From contig NZ_CP016540.2 in the NCBI RefSeq assembly GCF_001186155.3, positions 1,652,001-1,716,000 on the forward strand: a stretch of 64,000 nucleotides of DNA, written 5' to 3'. The position numbers and the translations under genes were made by a program. Origin of the DNA: Planococcus versutus. GTDB taxonomy: Bacteria > Bacillota > Bacilli > Bacillales_A > Planococcaceae. Shown piece after piece: positions 13,729 through 24,179 of the stretch. The notes under the pieces are model-generated. The model was not told the origin of the DNA, made no database searches, and was given only the letters and a program-made list of their open reading frames with translations. Position 1 is the first letter of the stretch. Each line of letters opens with the position of its first letter.

Positions 13729-15513
13729 TTACTCGACAATACCATTTTGCAGCAAATACATTTTATGATACAGACCATGCTGTTGAAGCAGTTGTTGATG
13801 TGTGCCACGCTCTACAATCTCTCCCTTGTGCAGCACCAAAATCAAGTCTGCTTCTTGAATCGTACTAAGTCTATGTGCGATTGCAATCGTCGTCCGTCCG
13901 AGTCTCATACGTTCAAGACTTGTTTGAATTGCGACTTCCGTCTCAGTATCAATATTTGCCGTCGCTTCATCAAGCACCAAAATTTTCGGATCAGTCACAA
14001 TTGTCCGCGCGAATGCGACCAATTGTCGTTGACCACTTGAAAACGTCGACCCGCGCTCTGTGACTTTTTGATGGTAGCCTTCTGGTAATGCCTCGATAAA
14101 CTGATTTGCTTGAACAAATTCTGCCGCTTCGCGAACAGCCGAGTCAGTGATCGTTTGATCATATAACCGAATATTACTTTCGATTGTTCCATAAAAAAGA
14201 AAAGGATCTTGCAATACCAACCCTAATTTTTTTCGTAACTCAGTCGTTTCATATTCTTTCACTGACATACCGTCTATACGAATGTTGCCTTCTGTAAATT
14301 CATAAAAACGCATCAATAAATTGATAATGGAGCTTTTCCCGCTACCTGTATGACCAACAAGTGCGACTGTTTGCCCTGGTAACGCAGTAAATGAAATATT
14401 TCTTAAGACATCTGTTTGGCCATCATAAGAAAAACTAACTTCTTGAAATTCAATTTTTCCTTCATCAATTCTAGCGGGGAGTCCTGTTTGATTTGGCGTC
14501 TTTTCTTGTTCATCTAGCAATAAGAACACACGTGATGCAGCGACAATCGCTTGTTGAAAAACCGATAGTCGCTGCATTACTTGATTAATTGGCTCAAAAA
14601 AGCGATCAATATACGTAACGAATGCATAAATCACACCCACTTCAACAGTATTCGAAAACGACGTAATCCCAAAGTAGCTTAATAAAAGAATTAGCGCCAG
14701 TGCATAAACCAAGTCAATCGCTGGACGCAATAATAATGCATCGACTTTAATATTCCGTTTTCCTGCTTCCCAATGCTTATCATTAATGGCGTTAAATTCA
14801 TCTTTCAAGCGATTTTCTTGACCAAAAGCTTGAATTATTCCCATTCCTTGAACAGATTCGGATAATTTAGCATTTAATTGTCCAAGTCGCTCTCGTAGAT
14901 CTAGATAAAACACCGAACTATATTGTCGGTATAAGTAAATAATCCATACCAATATTGGCAATAATATCAACGTGATAAGTGCCAATCGGACATTTAATAT
15001 AAACATTGCGACATAAACACCAACAATCAAAAATGCACTTTGAATAAAACCAATCAGTACGGTAACAAACATTTCCTTGATCGCTTCGGTATCATTCGTA
15101 ACACGCGACACGATACCTCCCGCAGGCGTTTTATCAAAATAGCGCATGCCAAGTCCTTGTACTTTTGTAAAAACATCGACACGCAGTTGTTGAATGATTT
15201 TTAATGCCACTTCTTGAAACTTCAATAATTGAAAATAACTGATAAGCACATTCGATGTTTGAATAATTAGATAAGCAACTGCTAAACCAACAATCGGTCC
15301 TGTTGGAAAATTTTCTAGTGTTAAATAATCGTCGATAAAAATTTTGATAAGATAGGGTCCTAAGATATCGCCAAGTACTGTCAGAATTAACAATCCCATT
15401 GCCAACGTTAATATTTTTTTATGCGGCGTCAAATACTGTAATAACCGCTTTAAGACAATCCATTGATCTCGCCCAGTCAACTCTTGCTGTTTTTCAGTTT
15501 CTTTAGTCAGCAT
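13729..15513 (-). CDS. Heterodimeric ABC exporter, catalytic subunit
   Basis: The 594-residue half-transporter has six membrane helices in residues about 30-320 and one ATPase domain. Walker A is GHTGSGKSS (about residues 383-391) and Walker B is ILVLDEATANID with the catalytic Glu. Its signature motif is FSSGQRQL, a departure from LSGGQ. It resembles the YheH/YknV-type subunits of Bacillus multidrug exporters. It overlaps the preceding gene by one base, so the two are made together. With the partner it should form one competent and one degenerate ATP site. The substrate is probably a lipophilic drug or lipid and cannot be read from sequence. Confidence 0.9.
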   Translation of the reverse strand: MLTKETEKQQELTGRDQWIVLKRLLQYLTPHKKILTLAMGLLILTVLGDILGPYLIKIFIDDYLTLENFPTGPIVGLAVAYLIIQTSNVLISYFQLLKFQEVALKIIQQLRVDVFTKVQGLGMRYFDKTPAGGIVSRVTNDTEAIKEMFVTVLIGFIQSAFLIVGVYVAMFILNVRLALITLILLPILVWIIYLYRQYSSVFYLDLRERLGQLNAKLSESVQGMGIIQAFGQENRLKDEFNAINDKHWEAGKRNIKVDALLLRPAIDLVYALALILLLSYFGITSFSNTVEVGVIYAFVTYIDRFFEPINQVMQRLSVFQQAIVAASRVFLLLDEQEKTPNQTGLPARIDEGKIEFQEVSFSYDGQTDVLRNISFTALPGQTVALVGHTGSGKSSIINLLMRFYEFTEGNIRIDGMSVKEYETTELRKKLGLVLQDPFLFYGTIESNIRLYDQTITDSAVREAAEFVQANQFIEALPEGYHQKVTERGSTFSSGQRQLVAFARTIVTDPKILVLDEATANIDTETEVAIQTSLERMRLGRTTIAIAHRLSTIQEADLILVLHKGEIVERGTHQQLLQQHGLYHKMYLLQNGIVE

Positions 15514-17267
15514 TAGGATTCGCCTCCTTGTTCGACAAGCGCTTCTAATTGCTGCAGCTCATACATTTCATAATAACGTCCTTTTTTCTTCATCAATTCT
15601 TCATGTGAACCAATCTCTTCTAAGCTTCCTTGGTTCATTACTATAATTTGATGAGCATGTTGAATAGCACTTAGACGGTGTGACGTAATAATAGTCGTTT
15701 TTCCTGTTCGCGTTTTCTTCAACGATTTTAAGATAGATTCTTCTGTTTTAGCATCTACTGCTGACAATGAATCATCCAAAATCAAAAGCTCAGGAGTTGT
15801 CATAAGCGCTCGTGCAATTGAAATTCGTTGTTTCTGACCGCCTGACAACGACACACCACGTTCTCCTACCATCGTTGCATAACCTTCCGTAAAGTTTAAA
15901 ATGTCTTCGTGAATGTATGCTAGTATAGCTGCATCTTGAACTTCCTTTAGACTAGCGTTCGGACGTGCGAAGGCAATGTTACCGGCAACACTTGTTGAAA
16001 ACAAAAAATGATCTTGAGGAACATAGCCAATTGCTTGACGCAATCGCTGTTTTTTATAAAGATCAATAGAATACTCTCCAAATTGAATCACACCTTCGTA
16101 ATCATCAAATTCTCGCAATAACAAACGCAAAATTGTTGATTTACCGGATCCTGTCTTTCCAACAATGCCTAATGTCTCACCACGTTTAACCGTAAAATGA
16201 ACATCACGGAGCGCCGCTCGATCATCTCCAGTAAAGTTAAACTGCTCTAATGAAAAAACCAAATCTCCTGCTGGGTCTTTGTCAATCGCATCTTCTCTGT
16301 CATCGATATCAATCGGCTCCGCTAGCAATTGGCGAATACGATCGTAAGAAGCACGCCCACGCTCTACAATATTAAACAGCCAACCAAACGCCAACATCGG
16401 CCACACCAATAAGCCTAAATAAGCAGTAAAGGCAATGAGGTCACCAATCGTCATGTCACCATTGATCACAAAGTAAGACCCAAATCCAATGGTTAGAAAA
16501 TAACAAATGCCAATAATCGCCGAAATCGTTGGATCAAACAAAGAATCCACGCGTGCTACTCGAATATTTTCTTCTACCACGCGTTCTGATAAACTTCTAA
16601 AATCTTCAATATCTTGTTGTTCTTGGCCAAAGGTCTTGATGACTTTCATTCCTGAGATGCTTTCTTGCGTTTTGTCATTTAATCCCGAAAAAGCTTGTTG
16701 CGCTCCGCGAAATCGTTCATGCAGCAATTTCCCGTAATAATTGGTCATATAAGCCATTACTGGCATTGGCAATAACACAATTAGCGTTAACTTCCAATCA
16801 ATTGTGATTGCCATCGCAGCGATTACAAAACCACCTGTTGCAATGGAGTCAACAAGTGTCAAAACACCTGAACCGGCAGTTTGTTGCACTGCTTGTAAAT
16901 CATTCGTAGCGTGTGCCATTAAATCCCCAACACGGCGCTTCTGATAAAAAGCCGGCGACATTTGTGTAAAATGCTGAAACAATCGCTCACGCAAACTGCG
17001 AGCCAACAAAATCGATGAGCCAAAAATCTGCAATCTCCAAATATATCTAAGAGCATACATCGCTAGTCCAGCCGCCGCTAAAATACTAAGCCATTTGATC
17101 AAATACGCAGCTGTCAATGTTCCTTCAGTAATGCGATCAACGATAAATCCAATAATGCGCGGAGGCAACACTCCGAGAAATGCGACGATCATTAATAAAA
17201 GTATTCCCAAAGCGTACTGCTTTTTCCGTTCTTTAAAAAACCAGCCCAATTCCCAAAATACGCGCAT
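15513..17267 (-). CDS. Heterodimeric ABC exporter, subunit with degenerate Walker B
   Basis: The 584-residue half-transporter has six N-terminal membrane helices, Walker A VGKTGSGKST, and a canonical signature LSGGQKQR. Its Walker B is LLILDDSLSAVD: Asp replaces the catalytic Glu. This matches the asymmetric partner (BmrC/YheI type) in heterodimeric exporters, where one composite site hydrolyses ATP poorly. The partner gene follows with a one-base overlap. A TTGCTA-17-AATACT pair about 40 bp upstream may be the promoter. Confidence 0.9.
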   Translation of the reverse strand: MRVFWELGWFFKERKKQYALGILLLMIVAFLGVLPPRIIGFIVDRITEGTLTAAYLIKWLSILAAAGLAMYALRYIWRLQIFGSSILLARSLRERLFQHFTQMSPAFYQKRRVGDLMAHATNDLQAVQQTAGSGVLTLVDSIATGGFVIAAMAITIDWKLTLIVLLPMPVMAYMTNYYGKLLHERFRGAQQAFSGLNDKTQESISGMKVIKTFGQEQQDIEDFRSLSERVVEENIRVARVDSLFDPTISAIIGICYFLTIGFGSYFVINGDMTIGDLIAFTAYLGLLVWPMLAFGWLFNIVERGRASYDRIRQLLAEPIDIDDREDAIDKDPAGDLVFSLEQFNFTGDDRAALRDVHFTVKRGETLGIVGKTGSGKSTILRLLLREFDDYEGVIQFGEYSIDLYKKQRLRQAIGYVPQDHFLFSTSVAGNIAFARPNASLKEVQDAAILAYIHEDILNFTEGYATMVGERGVSLSGGQKQRISIARALMTTPELLILDDSLSAVDAKTEESILKSLKKTRTGKTTIITSHRLSAIQHAHQIIVMNQGSLEEIGSHEELMKKKGRYYEMYELQQLEALVEQGGES

Positions 17268-17451
17268 TTCATTTTACCCCTTACTGTTTATGTTTTTCGA
17301 GAGTATTTTGATACAGTATTTTTCATCTTATTTATTTTAGCAAATAGTGTTAACTATTGGAAAGACAATACTCCGACTTATGAAATAAGTTGGTCTTTTA
17401 GATAGGCTCGGTACTTTCTCGACTTTTCTTTAAGAAAGCTCCATAAAAGAC

Positions 17452-17495
17452 CAAAATAAAAGCCGATTTTCCAAGGGGAAGAGGAAAATCGACTT
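17452..17495 (-). terminator. Terminator after argH
   Basis: On the - strand CGATTTTCC and GGAAAATCG (17491-17483 and 17472-17464) form a stem, followed by GGCTTTTATTTT. It lies 55 bp after the argH stop codon and ends the argG-argH transcript. The rest of the 17341-17549 gap shows no supported gene. Confidence 0.7.
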
Positions 17496-17549
17496 CTATG
17501 GACCGACAGCGAGTACCAATCGCTAACGGCTTTATAGGGAATGGACTGT

Positions 17550-18923
17550 TTACCCGATGAGTTGCTTGGCAAGTCCCAATTGATGATGTACTTGTTCAAA
17601 TCCTGTGCCACCCAGTGAGTTTCTTCTCTCTACTGCAGTTCTTGGCTTTAAGGTATGGTAAATATCTTCATCGATTAGCGGACTTGCTTGTTGAAGGTCA
17701 GCAAGTGGCAAATCTTTTAAAAAATATCCGCGCTGGATACAAGTGAAAACGAGTTTTCCAGTCACGTCATGCGCTTCTCTAAACGGCATCCCTTTGGCAG
17801 CAAGATAATCCGCCAATTCGGTGGCATTTGAAAAATCAGTATGTACCGCTTTTTCCATAGATTCTGTGCGGACGGTCATGGTACGGATCATGCCTTCAAA
17901 AATCGGCAAAGAACCTAGTAACGTGTGGACTGTATCAAACATACCTTCTTTGTCTTCTTGTAAGTCTTTGTTATAAGCCAGTGGCAGGCCTTTCAATGTC
18001 GTCAGCAAGCCAAATAAATTGCCGTAAACACGTCCCGTTTTGCCGCGGATCAACTCTGCCATATCTGGGTTTTTCTTTTGCGGCATAATGCTTGAACCGG
18101 TAGAGAACGCATCATCTAATTCAATGAAACGAAATTCTTCGCTCGACCACAGAATAATTTCTTCGGCAAAGCGAGACATGTGCATCATTAACATTGAAGC
18201 ATTGCTAAGGAATTCAAGAATAAAATCACGGTCACTGACAGCATCCAAACTATTTTGATAAACCGCTGAAAATCCTAGCAGTTTTGCCGACATTTCGCGG
18301 TCAATCGGGAACGTTGTGCCAGACATCGCACCTGCTCCAAGTGGCGAAATATCAATGCGTTTCAACGATTCTGTTAACCGTTCTTTATCGCGCTGCAACA
18401 TCCAAAAATACGTCATCAAGTGATGTCCAAAGGAAATGGGCTGTGCGCGTTGCAGATGCGTATAACCTGGCACAATCGTTTCCACGTGTTTCTCTGCTTG
18501 CATGACAATGGCTTCTTGAAAAGCGGTAATAGCCTCGATAATTTCGCCAACCCTATTTTTTAAATACAAATGCATATCCGTTGCTACTTGGTCATTTCGA
18601 CTTCTGGCGGTATGCAATTTGCCACCAACCGGACCAATTTCATCGATCAGCTGTTTTTCTAAGTTTAAGTGGATGTCTTCATTCGATACGCTAAACTCTA
18701 AATCCCCGTCTTGTGCTTTTTGTTTTAACGTCGCAAGACCAGATAAAATAAGTTCGGCATCTTCTGTAGAAAGAATTTGACAGGCCGCTAGCATTTTCAC
18801 ATGTGCCGTGCTGCCTTCTAAATCTTCCATTACCAACTTTTGGTCGTAGGAAATGGAAGCACCAAATTCATCGACCCACTGTTCGGCCGATTTTTGAAAA
18901 CGGCCGCTCCACAGTTTGGTCAT
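17550..18923 (-). CDS. argH: Argininosuccinate lyase
   Basis: The 457-residue enzyme has the fumarase-superfamily signature [12 protein letters not shown] (about residue 279-290), with the catalytic Ser in the SSIMPQKKN loop, and [12 protein letters not shown] near residue 105. It cleaves argininosuccinate to arginine and fumarate, the last step of arginine synthesis. It overlaps argG by 4 bp (ATGA), so translation is probably coupled. It is full length. Regulation should follow the ARG boxes upstream of argG. Confidence 0.97.
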   Translation of the reverse strand: MTKLWSGRFQKSAEQWVDEFGASISYDQKLVMEDLEGSTAHVKMLAACQILSTEDAELILSGLATLKQKAQDGDLEFSVSNEDIHLNLEKQLIDEIGPVGGKLHTARSRNDQVATDMHLYLKNRVGEIIEAITAFQEAIVMQAEKHVETIVPGYTHLQRAQPISFGHHLMTYFWMLQRDKERLTESLKRIDISPLGAGAMSGTTFPIDREMSAKLLGFSAVYQNSLDAVSDRDFILEFLSNASMLMMHMSRFAEEIILWSSEEFRFIELDDAFSTGSSIMPQKKNPDMAELIRGKTGRVYGNLFGLLTTLKGLPLAYNKDLQEDKEGMFDTVHTLLGSLPIFEGMIRTMTVRTESMEKAVHTDFSNATELADYLAAKGMPFREAHDVTGKLVFTCIQRGYFLKDLPLADLQQASPLIDEDIYHTLKPRTAVERRNSLGGTGFEQVHHQLGLAKQLIG

Positions 18924-20152
18924 GCTTTCACCTTCTCTTTCAAGTCTTCAGGAATCGCTACTTCTTTTTTGTTGACCATTGAGTTCACAACTGTCGGAAG
19001 TCCCCATAGTTCGATAAAACCAACTGCAGATGCATGGTTAAATGTATCATCTGTCGAATACGTAGCTAATTGCTCATTGTAAAGTGAATTTGCAGATTTA
19101 CGTCCTTCGATAATGGCATGACCTTTAAACAATTTCACACGTACTGTTCCGTTGACGTAAACTTGCGTTTCTTTTAAGAATGCTTCAAGCGCAACACGTA
19201 GCGGAGAGAACCATAAACCTTCATAAATCAACTCAGTCAATTTCTTTTCGATTACTGGCTTGAAATGAGCCATTTCTTTGACCAATGTAATATCTTCAAG
19301 CTCTTTATGTGCTGCGATTAACGTCATTGCTGCAGGAGCTTCGTATACTTCACGCGATTTAATGCCCACTAAACGGTTCTCAATATGATCAATTCTACCG
19401 ACACCGTGTTTGCCGGCAATTACATTTAATTCTTGAATTAATTTAGATAACGAGTATGAAATGCCATTTAGTTGTGTTGGAACACCGTTAACGAATTCGA
19501 TTTCAACACTATCCGCTGTGTCGGGTGTTGTTTCAAGAGAATTTGTAATGTCATACGCTTCTTCTGGTGGCGTTGTCCACGGGTTTTCCAATACGCCACA
19601 TTCGTTCGCACGTCCCCATAGATTTTGATCGATTGAAAATGGGCTATCCAAATTCACTGGGATTGGAATATTATGCAGTTTTGCATAAGCGATTTCTTCA
19701 TCACGTGACCATCCCCATTGTCTAACTGGTGCTACAACTTCAAGATTCGGGTTTAACGACTTGATCGAAACTTCAAAACGTACTTGATCGTTGCCTTTGC
19801 CTGTACAACCGTGAGCAACAGCGCTTGATCCTGTAGCTTCTGCAATTTCAACTAATTTTTTGGAAATCAATGGACGAGACAAAGCAGACACTAATGGATA
19901 TTTCCCTTCATATAAGGTATGAGCTTGCAATGAGATTAAGGCATATTCATCTGCAAATTCGTCTCTTGCATCAATCATATAACTTTCAACCGCTCCTACT
20001 TGAAGCGCTTTTTGTTTAATAAAATCTAAATCTTTGCCTTCCCCGATATCTAGACAAACCGCTACAACGTCGTAGCCTTCTTCTTTGAGCCATGGAATGG
20101 CTACCGATGTATCTAGTCCACCTGAATATGCGAGCACAATCTTTTTAGTCAA
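18920..20152 (-). CDS. argG: Argininosuccinate synthase
   Basis: The 410-residue enzyme starts with the ATP pyrophosphatase P-loop [15 protein letters not shown] and contains [14 protein letters not shown]. It joins citrulline and aspartate using ATP. The start is the TTG at 20152 because GGAGG lies 7 bases upstream; a longer frame to 20212 runs through the operator region. It is the first gene of an argG-argH operon under probable ArgR control. Confidence 0.97.
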   Translation of the reverse strand: MTKKIVLAYSGGLDTSVAIPWLKEEGYDVVAVCLDIGEGKDLDFIKQKALQVGAVESYMIDARDEFADEYALISLQAHTLYEGKYPLVSALSRPLISKKLVEIAEATGSSAVAHGCTGKGNDQVRFEVSIKSLNPNLEVVAPVRQWGWSRDEEIAYAKLHNIPIPVNLDSPFSIDQNLWGRANECGVLENPWTTPPEEAYDITNSLETTPDTADSVEIEFVNGVPTQLNGISYSLSKLIQELNVIAGKHGVGRIDHIENRLVGIKSREVYEAPAAMTLIAAHKELEDITLVKEMAHFKPVIEKKLTELIYEGLWFSPLRVALEAFLKETQVYVNGTVRVKLFKGHAIIEGRKSANSLYNEQLATYSTDDTFNHASAVGFIELWGLPTVVNSMVNKKEVAIPEDLKEKVKA

Positions 20153-20167
20153 TATAAAAACCTCCAA

Positions 20168-20207
20168 TGTATTTTTATGCATCTTATTATATGAATATAC
20201 ACATAAT
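20168..20207 (-). promoter_or_regulatory. ARG box(es) upstream of argG
   Basis: ATGCATAAAAATACAT (20183-20168, - strand) closely resembles the Bacillus ARG box. A second, weaker AT-rich near-palindrome lies at 20191-20207. The first box lies just upstream of the ribosome site. ArgR is encoded in this window at 51661. Binding is inferred. Confidence 0.6.
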
Positions 20208-20255
20208 ATCATGGATATTTAACAAGTGCAAGAAATACCTTACGAAAATTTTTAT

Positions 20256-20281
20256 AAAAAAAAAAGCAGCCGAAGCTGCTC
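20256..20281 (-). terminator. Terminator after the DUF3221 lipoprotein gene
   Basis: On the - strand AGCAGC-TTCG-GCTGCT is followed by an uninterrupted run of ten T residues. It lies 8 bp past the lipoprotein stop codon and separates it from argG. Confidence 0.85.
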
Positions 20282-20288
20282 CATTTCT

Positions 20289-20858
20289 TTATTCACTATC
20301 ATCTCCACCAATATTGTACTCATGTGTTTCCAAATCAATTCGAACTTCATTCATTTCTCCTGTTTCCATATTACTGAATAAAAAACCAATTTCATTATCA
20401 CGGACAATAGGCTGTCCCATCATAATCAAACGTGATAATTGTTCTTTATTAATAAAAGCTTCTAAAGCGTCTGATTGTGCCACAGATTCTTCATCCGTTA
20501 AAATCGTAATGGTTTCCGCTTCACCTTGCATAGGAAATGATTCTGCTAACGGCCCTTGATAGTCCATGCTAACTTTCATTCCTGTGCGGATATCACGAAT
20601 AACACCTTCAGTTGTTTCTGCACCATCACTCAGTTGCACTTTAACATCTTCTGGAATACTAAAGTAAATATTGTTAACAAGAATGCTATCGCCACTAACT
20701 TGCGTAATAAATCCTTCTTCTGTCATATTTTTTTGTTCAACTGCCATTTCCGTATCATCTTTTTTGTCCGCTTTTTTTATCTCAGCCAGTTTTGCTTCTT
20801 CGTTCGAACATGCAGCCAGTAGCAATACACTAGCTAAAAATAAACTCCATTTTTTCAA
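20289..20858 (-). CDS. DUF3221-type lipoprotein
   Basis: The product starts with a lipoprotein signal (LKKWSLFLASVLLLAACSNE) with the lipid-carrying Cys followed by SNEE. After a charged linker it has a DUF3221-like OB-fold stretch (EEGFITQVSGDSILVNNIYF). The C-terminal 70 residues are acidic. The start is set at the TTG at 20858 because AAAGGA lies upstream; an ATG ten codons earlier lacks a ribosome site. It should sit on the outer membrane face. Function of the family is unknown. Confidence 0.78.
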   Translation of the reverse strand: MKKWSLFLASVLLLAACSNEEAKLAEIKKADKKDDTEMAVEQKNMTEEGFITQVSGDSILVNNIYFSIPEDVKVQLSDGAETTEGVIRDIRTGMKVSMDYQGPLAESFPMQGEAETITILTDEESVAQSDALEAFINKEQLSRLIMMGQPIVRDNEIGFLFSNMETGEMNEVRIDLETHEYNIGGDDSE

Positions 20859-20952
20859 AGTTACCCAATCCTTTTCTTGTTTATTCATGATGTCAACTAC
20901 GTTCTAGTTAATTTTAACGGTTGTCTGAATGAGTTGCAATTATCAGCTTTGT

Positions 20953-21900
20953 TTAAACTTTACTGTAGTAGAAAATGCCACCGTCTCGTATTTGTTCTTT
21001 GATCAACCCTTCTTCTACTAAGTAATCCAGTTGACCAATTGTTTCAGATAATGTAAGACCTAGTTCTTTTTCATATGCGTGAGCAAACAACTCTTTTGTT
21101 AATTCGTAAACAGTCCGTTCTTGGTTACCAATTAACCCTAAAGCCTTTACAGCTCGCTGATGTTGTTTTTCAAGGCGACTTGCTATTAAGGCATGCGCAT
21201 CGTAAACTTCTTCTCCATGTCCACTGTAAATTACATTGATGGGCATTTCCAACAAACGGCTAAGTGAAGCATTGTATTGAAGCAATGATTTTGGTCGTCC
21301 TTGCGTAGGATCTAGTGGTGGTTCTATGAGCGGATTGGAAGATACTGTTGCGATAACATGATCGCCTCCAATCATTTCTCCTGTCTTTTTGTTCCAAAAT
21401 GATAAATGACTTTGAGCATGTCCAAGTGTTTCGAGAACTTGCCAATCAGGATGTCCCGGGACTATATCTCCTTCATTAATGGACTTATCTAATGGTCGAT
21501 TGCCCATTAAATTTAACGGTCGCTTCATTTTTTTTACCCAAAATTGCAAATCACCTGGAACGCCTTCTTCTTTTAACCGCTCCAAATAAAAGGTGTCATG
21601 GTAGTCAAAAAATTGTTGGTCGCGTCGAAGCCACGGGTCATTATACGGATGTCCATAGAGTTTTGCCTGTTCAAAGCCATCTACCCAGCCTGTATGATCT
21701 GGGTGATGATGCGTCAACACCACTTGTTCGATGTCATTTGGCACAGCGCCCAGTTTTTTTAGTCCTGCTTTTAAAGCAGACCAAGCTTCTGGCGTTTTCG
21801 GGCCAGCATCAATTAATGTTAGCATATCTCCTTTTAATAAATAGGAATTAACGTCTCCCACCGCAAAAGGTGTAGGAATAATAATCTTATGTAAAGTCAA
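20953..21900 (-). CDS. yqjP: Metallo-beta-lactamase-fold hydrolase (YqjP type)
   Basis: The 315-residue protein has the MBL zinc motif THHHPDHTG, the later metal ligands GHAQSHLSF and GGDHVIA, and a C-terminal winged-helix-like domain (ELTKELFAHAYEKELGLTLS). B. subtilis YqjP occupies the same locus near proC. The substrate is unknown; the fold suggests ester or thioester hydrolysis, as in glyoxalase II relatives. The start is the TTG at 21900 after GAGGAGATGG; a longer frame to 21933 lacks a site. Confidence 0.85.
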   Translation of the reverse strand: MTLHKIIIPTPFAVGDVNSYLLKGDMLTLIDAGPKTPEAWSALKAGLKKLGAVPNDIEQVVLTHHHPDHTGWVDGFEQAKLYGHPYNDPWLRRDQQFFDYHDTFYLERLKEEGVPGDLQFWVKKMKRPLNLMGNRPLDKSINEGDIVPGHPDWQVLETLGHAQSHLSFWNKKTGEMIGGDHVIATVSSNPLIEPPLDPTQGRPKSLLQYNASLSRLLEMPINVIYSGHGEEVYDAHALIASRLEKQHQRAVKALGLIGNQERTVYELTKELFAHAYEKELGLTLSETIGQLDYLVEEGLIKEQIRDGGIFYYSKV

Positions 21901-21977
21901 TCTACCATCTCCTCTGAATGAATCACTATTCATCTATCATACATGGAAAATCCCGTATCGTCATTTTTTTATGTAAT

Positions 21978-22007
21978 TTGACAAAAAGTCGCTTTGTCCT
22001 CTATAAT
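21978..22007 (+). promoter_or_regulatory. SigA promoter of the proC leader
   Basis: TTGACA (21978-21983) and TATAAT (22002-22007), both consensus hexamers, are separated by 18 bp. They start the T-box leader of proC. Confidence 0.85.
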
Positions 22008-22013
22008 TTACTA

Positions 22014-22255
22014 AGATATGTGAGCGAAGATAAAGAAAAGTAAACAAAGTGATGTGTAAAGAGAGTGCTACTTTAGCTGAGATGTGCACCTCCTCTCCTT
22101 TGTAGAACCTCCTTTTGAGCTGTCGTGAAAACGCGACCGTTTTTCCGCGTTAAGGATATCGAGTGGTGTCTTTATGACAAACTTAGGTGGTACCGCGGAA
22201 ACAAAGCGTTTTCGTCCTTGTATAAACAGGGATGAATGCGCTTTTTATTTTGAGG
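22014..22255 (+). promoter_or_regulatory. T-box riboswitch controlling proC (probable Pro specifier)
   Basis: The leader contains the conserved T-box sequence AGGTGGTACCGCGG at 22185-22198. Downstream is a terminator: AAAGCG...TTCGTCC pairing with GGGATGAA...GCGCTTTTT (about 22206-22247). A Stem I region covers about 22055-22125. The codon CCT at 22108-22110, within GAACCTCC, is a good candidate specifier and would read proline, fitting the downstream gene. Uncharged tRNA-Pro would stabilise the antiterminator and turn on proC. Specifier placement is from eye alignment only. Confidence 0.88.
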
Positions 22256-22262
22256 AAAGAGA

Positions 22263-23075
22263 GTGATAGATATGAAGATAGTCTGTGTAGGCGCAGGATC
22301 AATGGCAGAGTCCATGATCCACGGCTGGATCAATAAGCGAATTATGAAGCCAGAAGAAATTTCGGTCATGAATAAATCGGACCAAGATCGCTTAGAATTT
22401 TTAAGTGATGAATACGGAGTAAATATCGTATGCCAAGAAAAATCAGAATTAAAGAATGCTAATTTTGTTTTATTAGCCATGAAACCAAAAGATGTAGAAG
22501 CAGCACTTAATGGCATCAAAGACAAGCTCTCAGGCAACACCGTAATATTATCAGTTGCAGCAGGAGTTTCAATTGATAGTATTCAAAAACATGTCGGTAA
22601 TTTCGCTGTAGCTCGTGCGATGCCGAATACATCTGCAAAAATCGGAAAATCGGCTACAGGTGTAGCTTGGAGCAAACATGTGACACTTAATCAGCAACAC
22701 GAATTGCGTGATTTATTATCTTCAATTGGTAGCGTAACGGTTGTTGAAGAAGAACAATTGCATGCCGTTACCGGTGTTGCCGGAAGCGGACCTGCTTATA
22801 TTTATTATTTTGCTGAAGCAATGACAGAGGCAGCGATTGCCAATGGTTTATCTAAGGCAGATGCTAAAAAACTAGTCCGTCAAACGTTTGCTGGTGCAGC
22901 CGAAATGTTGCAACAAGAAGATTTTGCTGAATTGCGTGTTAAAGTTACAAGCCCCAACGGCACCACTGCAGCAGGTCTTGATTCTTTAGCAGAAAACAAT
23001 TTTAAAAACATCGTTGGCGAATGCGTGACAAAAGCTTCTGAACGTTCAAAAGAGCTTGGAAAAGAATTTAAATAG
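22263..23075 (+). CDS. proC: Pyrroline-5-carboxylate reductase
   Basis: The 270-residue enzyme has an N-terminal Rossmann motif (MKIVCVGAGSMAESMI) and the C-terminal P5CR signature around GVAGSGPAYIYYFAEAMTEA. It reduces pyrroline-5-carboxylate to proline with NAD(P)H. A GTG at 22263 has GAGG seven bases upstream; an ATG at 22272 is an alternative start and gives the more usual N-terminus. Expression is controlled by the T-box leader. In B. subtilis the equivalent gene at this locus is proI. Confidence 0.95.
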   Translation: MIDMKIVCVGAGSMAESMIHGWINKRIMKPEEISVMNKSDQDRLEFLSDEYGVNIVCQEKSELKNANFVLLAMKPKDVEAALNGIKDKLSGNTVILSVAAGVSIDSIQKHVGNFAVARAMPNTSAKIGKSATGVAWSKHVTLNQQHELRDLLSSIGSVTVVEEEQLHAVTGVAGSGPAYIYYFAEAMTEAAIANGLSKADAKKLVRQTFAGAAEMLQQEDFAELRVKVTSPNGTTAAGLDSLAENNFKNIVGECVTKASERSKELGKEFK

Positions 23076-23123
23076 TCTCTCCTGTATAATTTGTAGTTGT
23101 ATCTAAACAAGGAGGAGTTTTTT

Positions 23124-24140
23124 ATGGTCAAGTTATTTGAACCCTTTACAATTAAAGGAACGGTATTTAAAAATCGCATTGTTATGGCACCGATGTGCAT
23201 GTATCAAAGTGATCAAGAAGATGGACAAATTACCGACTGGCATCGTGTGCATTATCCGACGCGTGCAGTTGGGGGAATCGGTCTTATTATTACTGAAGCT
23301 ACTGCGGTTCAACCACAAGGGCGTATTTCCTCCAGAGACCTTGGCATATGGGACGATCATCATATTGAAGGTCAATCAGAAATTGTTCGATTGATGAAGC
23401 AAAACGGTGCAAAGACCGGTATTCAATTAGCTCATGCAGGTAGAAAAGCAACAGTCGATGGAGACATTTACTCATCAAGCGCACTTGCTTTTGATGACAG
23501 CTACAAATTGCCAGTAGAGATGTCTGTTGCTGATATTAAAGACACAATCCAAGCTTTTAAAAATGGCGCAATTCGTGCAAAAAAAGCAGGGTTTGATGTT
23601 ATTGAACTTCACGGAGCACATGGTTATTTAATCAATCAATTTTTATCTCCATTAACAAACAAACGGACAGATCAATATGGTGGCACGGTAGAAAATCGTT
23701 ACCGTCTTTTGCGAAACGTTATAGACGCAGTTAATGAAATATGGGATGGTCCTTTATTTGTTCGCATATCTGCTCATGATTATACAGAAAGTGGCATGAC
23801 TCCAGAGCACTATGTAGAAATGTGTCAATGGATGAAGCAACAAGGCGTTGATTTGATCGATGTTAGTTCTGGTGCTGTGGTCCCTGCACGTATCCCTGTG
23901 TTTCCTGGCTACCAAGTTCCTTATGCGGAAACCATAAAAAAAAATACACCCATCGCGACGGGTGCTGTTGGATTGATCACAAGTCCATTGCATGCAGAAG
24001 AAATTTTACAAAACGGACGCGCAGATATGATCTTTCTAGCGCGTGAATTGCTTCGTGATCCTTACTGGGCATTTACCGCTGCTAAACAACTAAACGCAGA
24101 CATAACGGCTCCAGTGCCTTATAAACGAGGATGGGTATAA
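23124..24140 (+). CDS. namA: Old yellow enzyme family NADPH dehydrogenase (YqjM)
   Basis: The 338-residue flavoenzyme has the YqjM-type features: Cys near residue 25 in [10 protein letters not shown] (flavin redox tuning), [20 protein letters not shown], and [20 protein letters not shown] with the substrate-binding His. It reduces alpha,beta-unsaturated carbonyls and nitro compounds using NADPH and FMN. The start is the ATG at 23124 after AAGGAGGAG. It sits 48 bp after proC. A promoter for an antisense RNA begins just after its stop codon. Confidence 0.94.
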   Translation: MVKLFEPFTIKGTVFKNRIVMAPMCMYQSDQEDGQITDWHRVHYPTRAVGGIGLIITEATAVQPQGRISSRDLGIWDDHHIEGQSEIVRLMKQNGAKTGIQLAHAGRKATVDGDIYSSSALAFDDSYKLPVEMSVADIKDTIQAFKNGAIRAKKAGFDVIELHGAHGYLINQFLSPLTNKRTDQYGGTVENRYRLLRNVIDAVNEIWDGPLFVRISAHDYTESGMTPEHYVEMCQWMKQQGVDLIDVSSGAVVPARIPVFPGYQVPYAETIKKNTPIATGAVGLITSPLHAEEILQNGRADMIFLARELLRDPYWAFTAAKQLNADITAPVPYKRGWV

Positions 24141-24145
24141 GGTAG

Positions 24146-24173
24146 TTGCAAAATACTTCAGATTTAGTATACT
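24146..24173 (+). promoter_or_regulatory. Promoter of the candidate antitoxin RNA
   Basis: TTGCAA (24146-24151) and TATACT (24168-24173) with a 16-bp spacer lie directly after the namA stop codon. A transcript from about 24180 would end at the terminator at 24303 and cross the toxin 3' end. Confidence 0.55.
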
Positions 24174-24179
24174 AAAGGT

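Noticed and set aside
17378..17611. 77-codon leftward ORF overlapping the end of argH
   Set aside because: It lies in another frame of argH and runs through the argH terminator; composition is not protein-like and there is no ribosome site.
20167..20559. 130-codon + strand ORF over the lipoprotein gene
   Set aside because: It reads through the argG operator and a terminator and is antisense to a clear lipoprotein.
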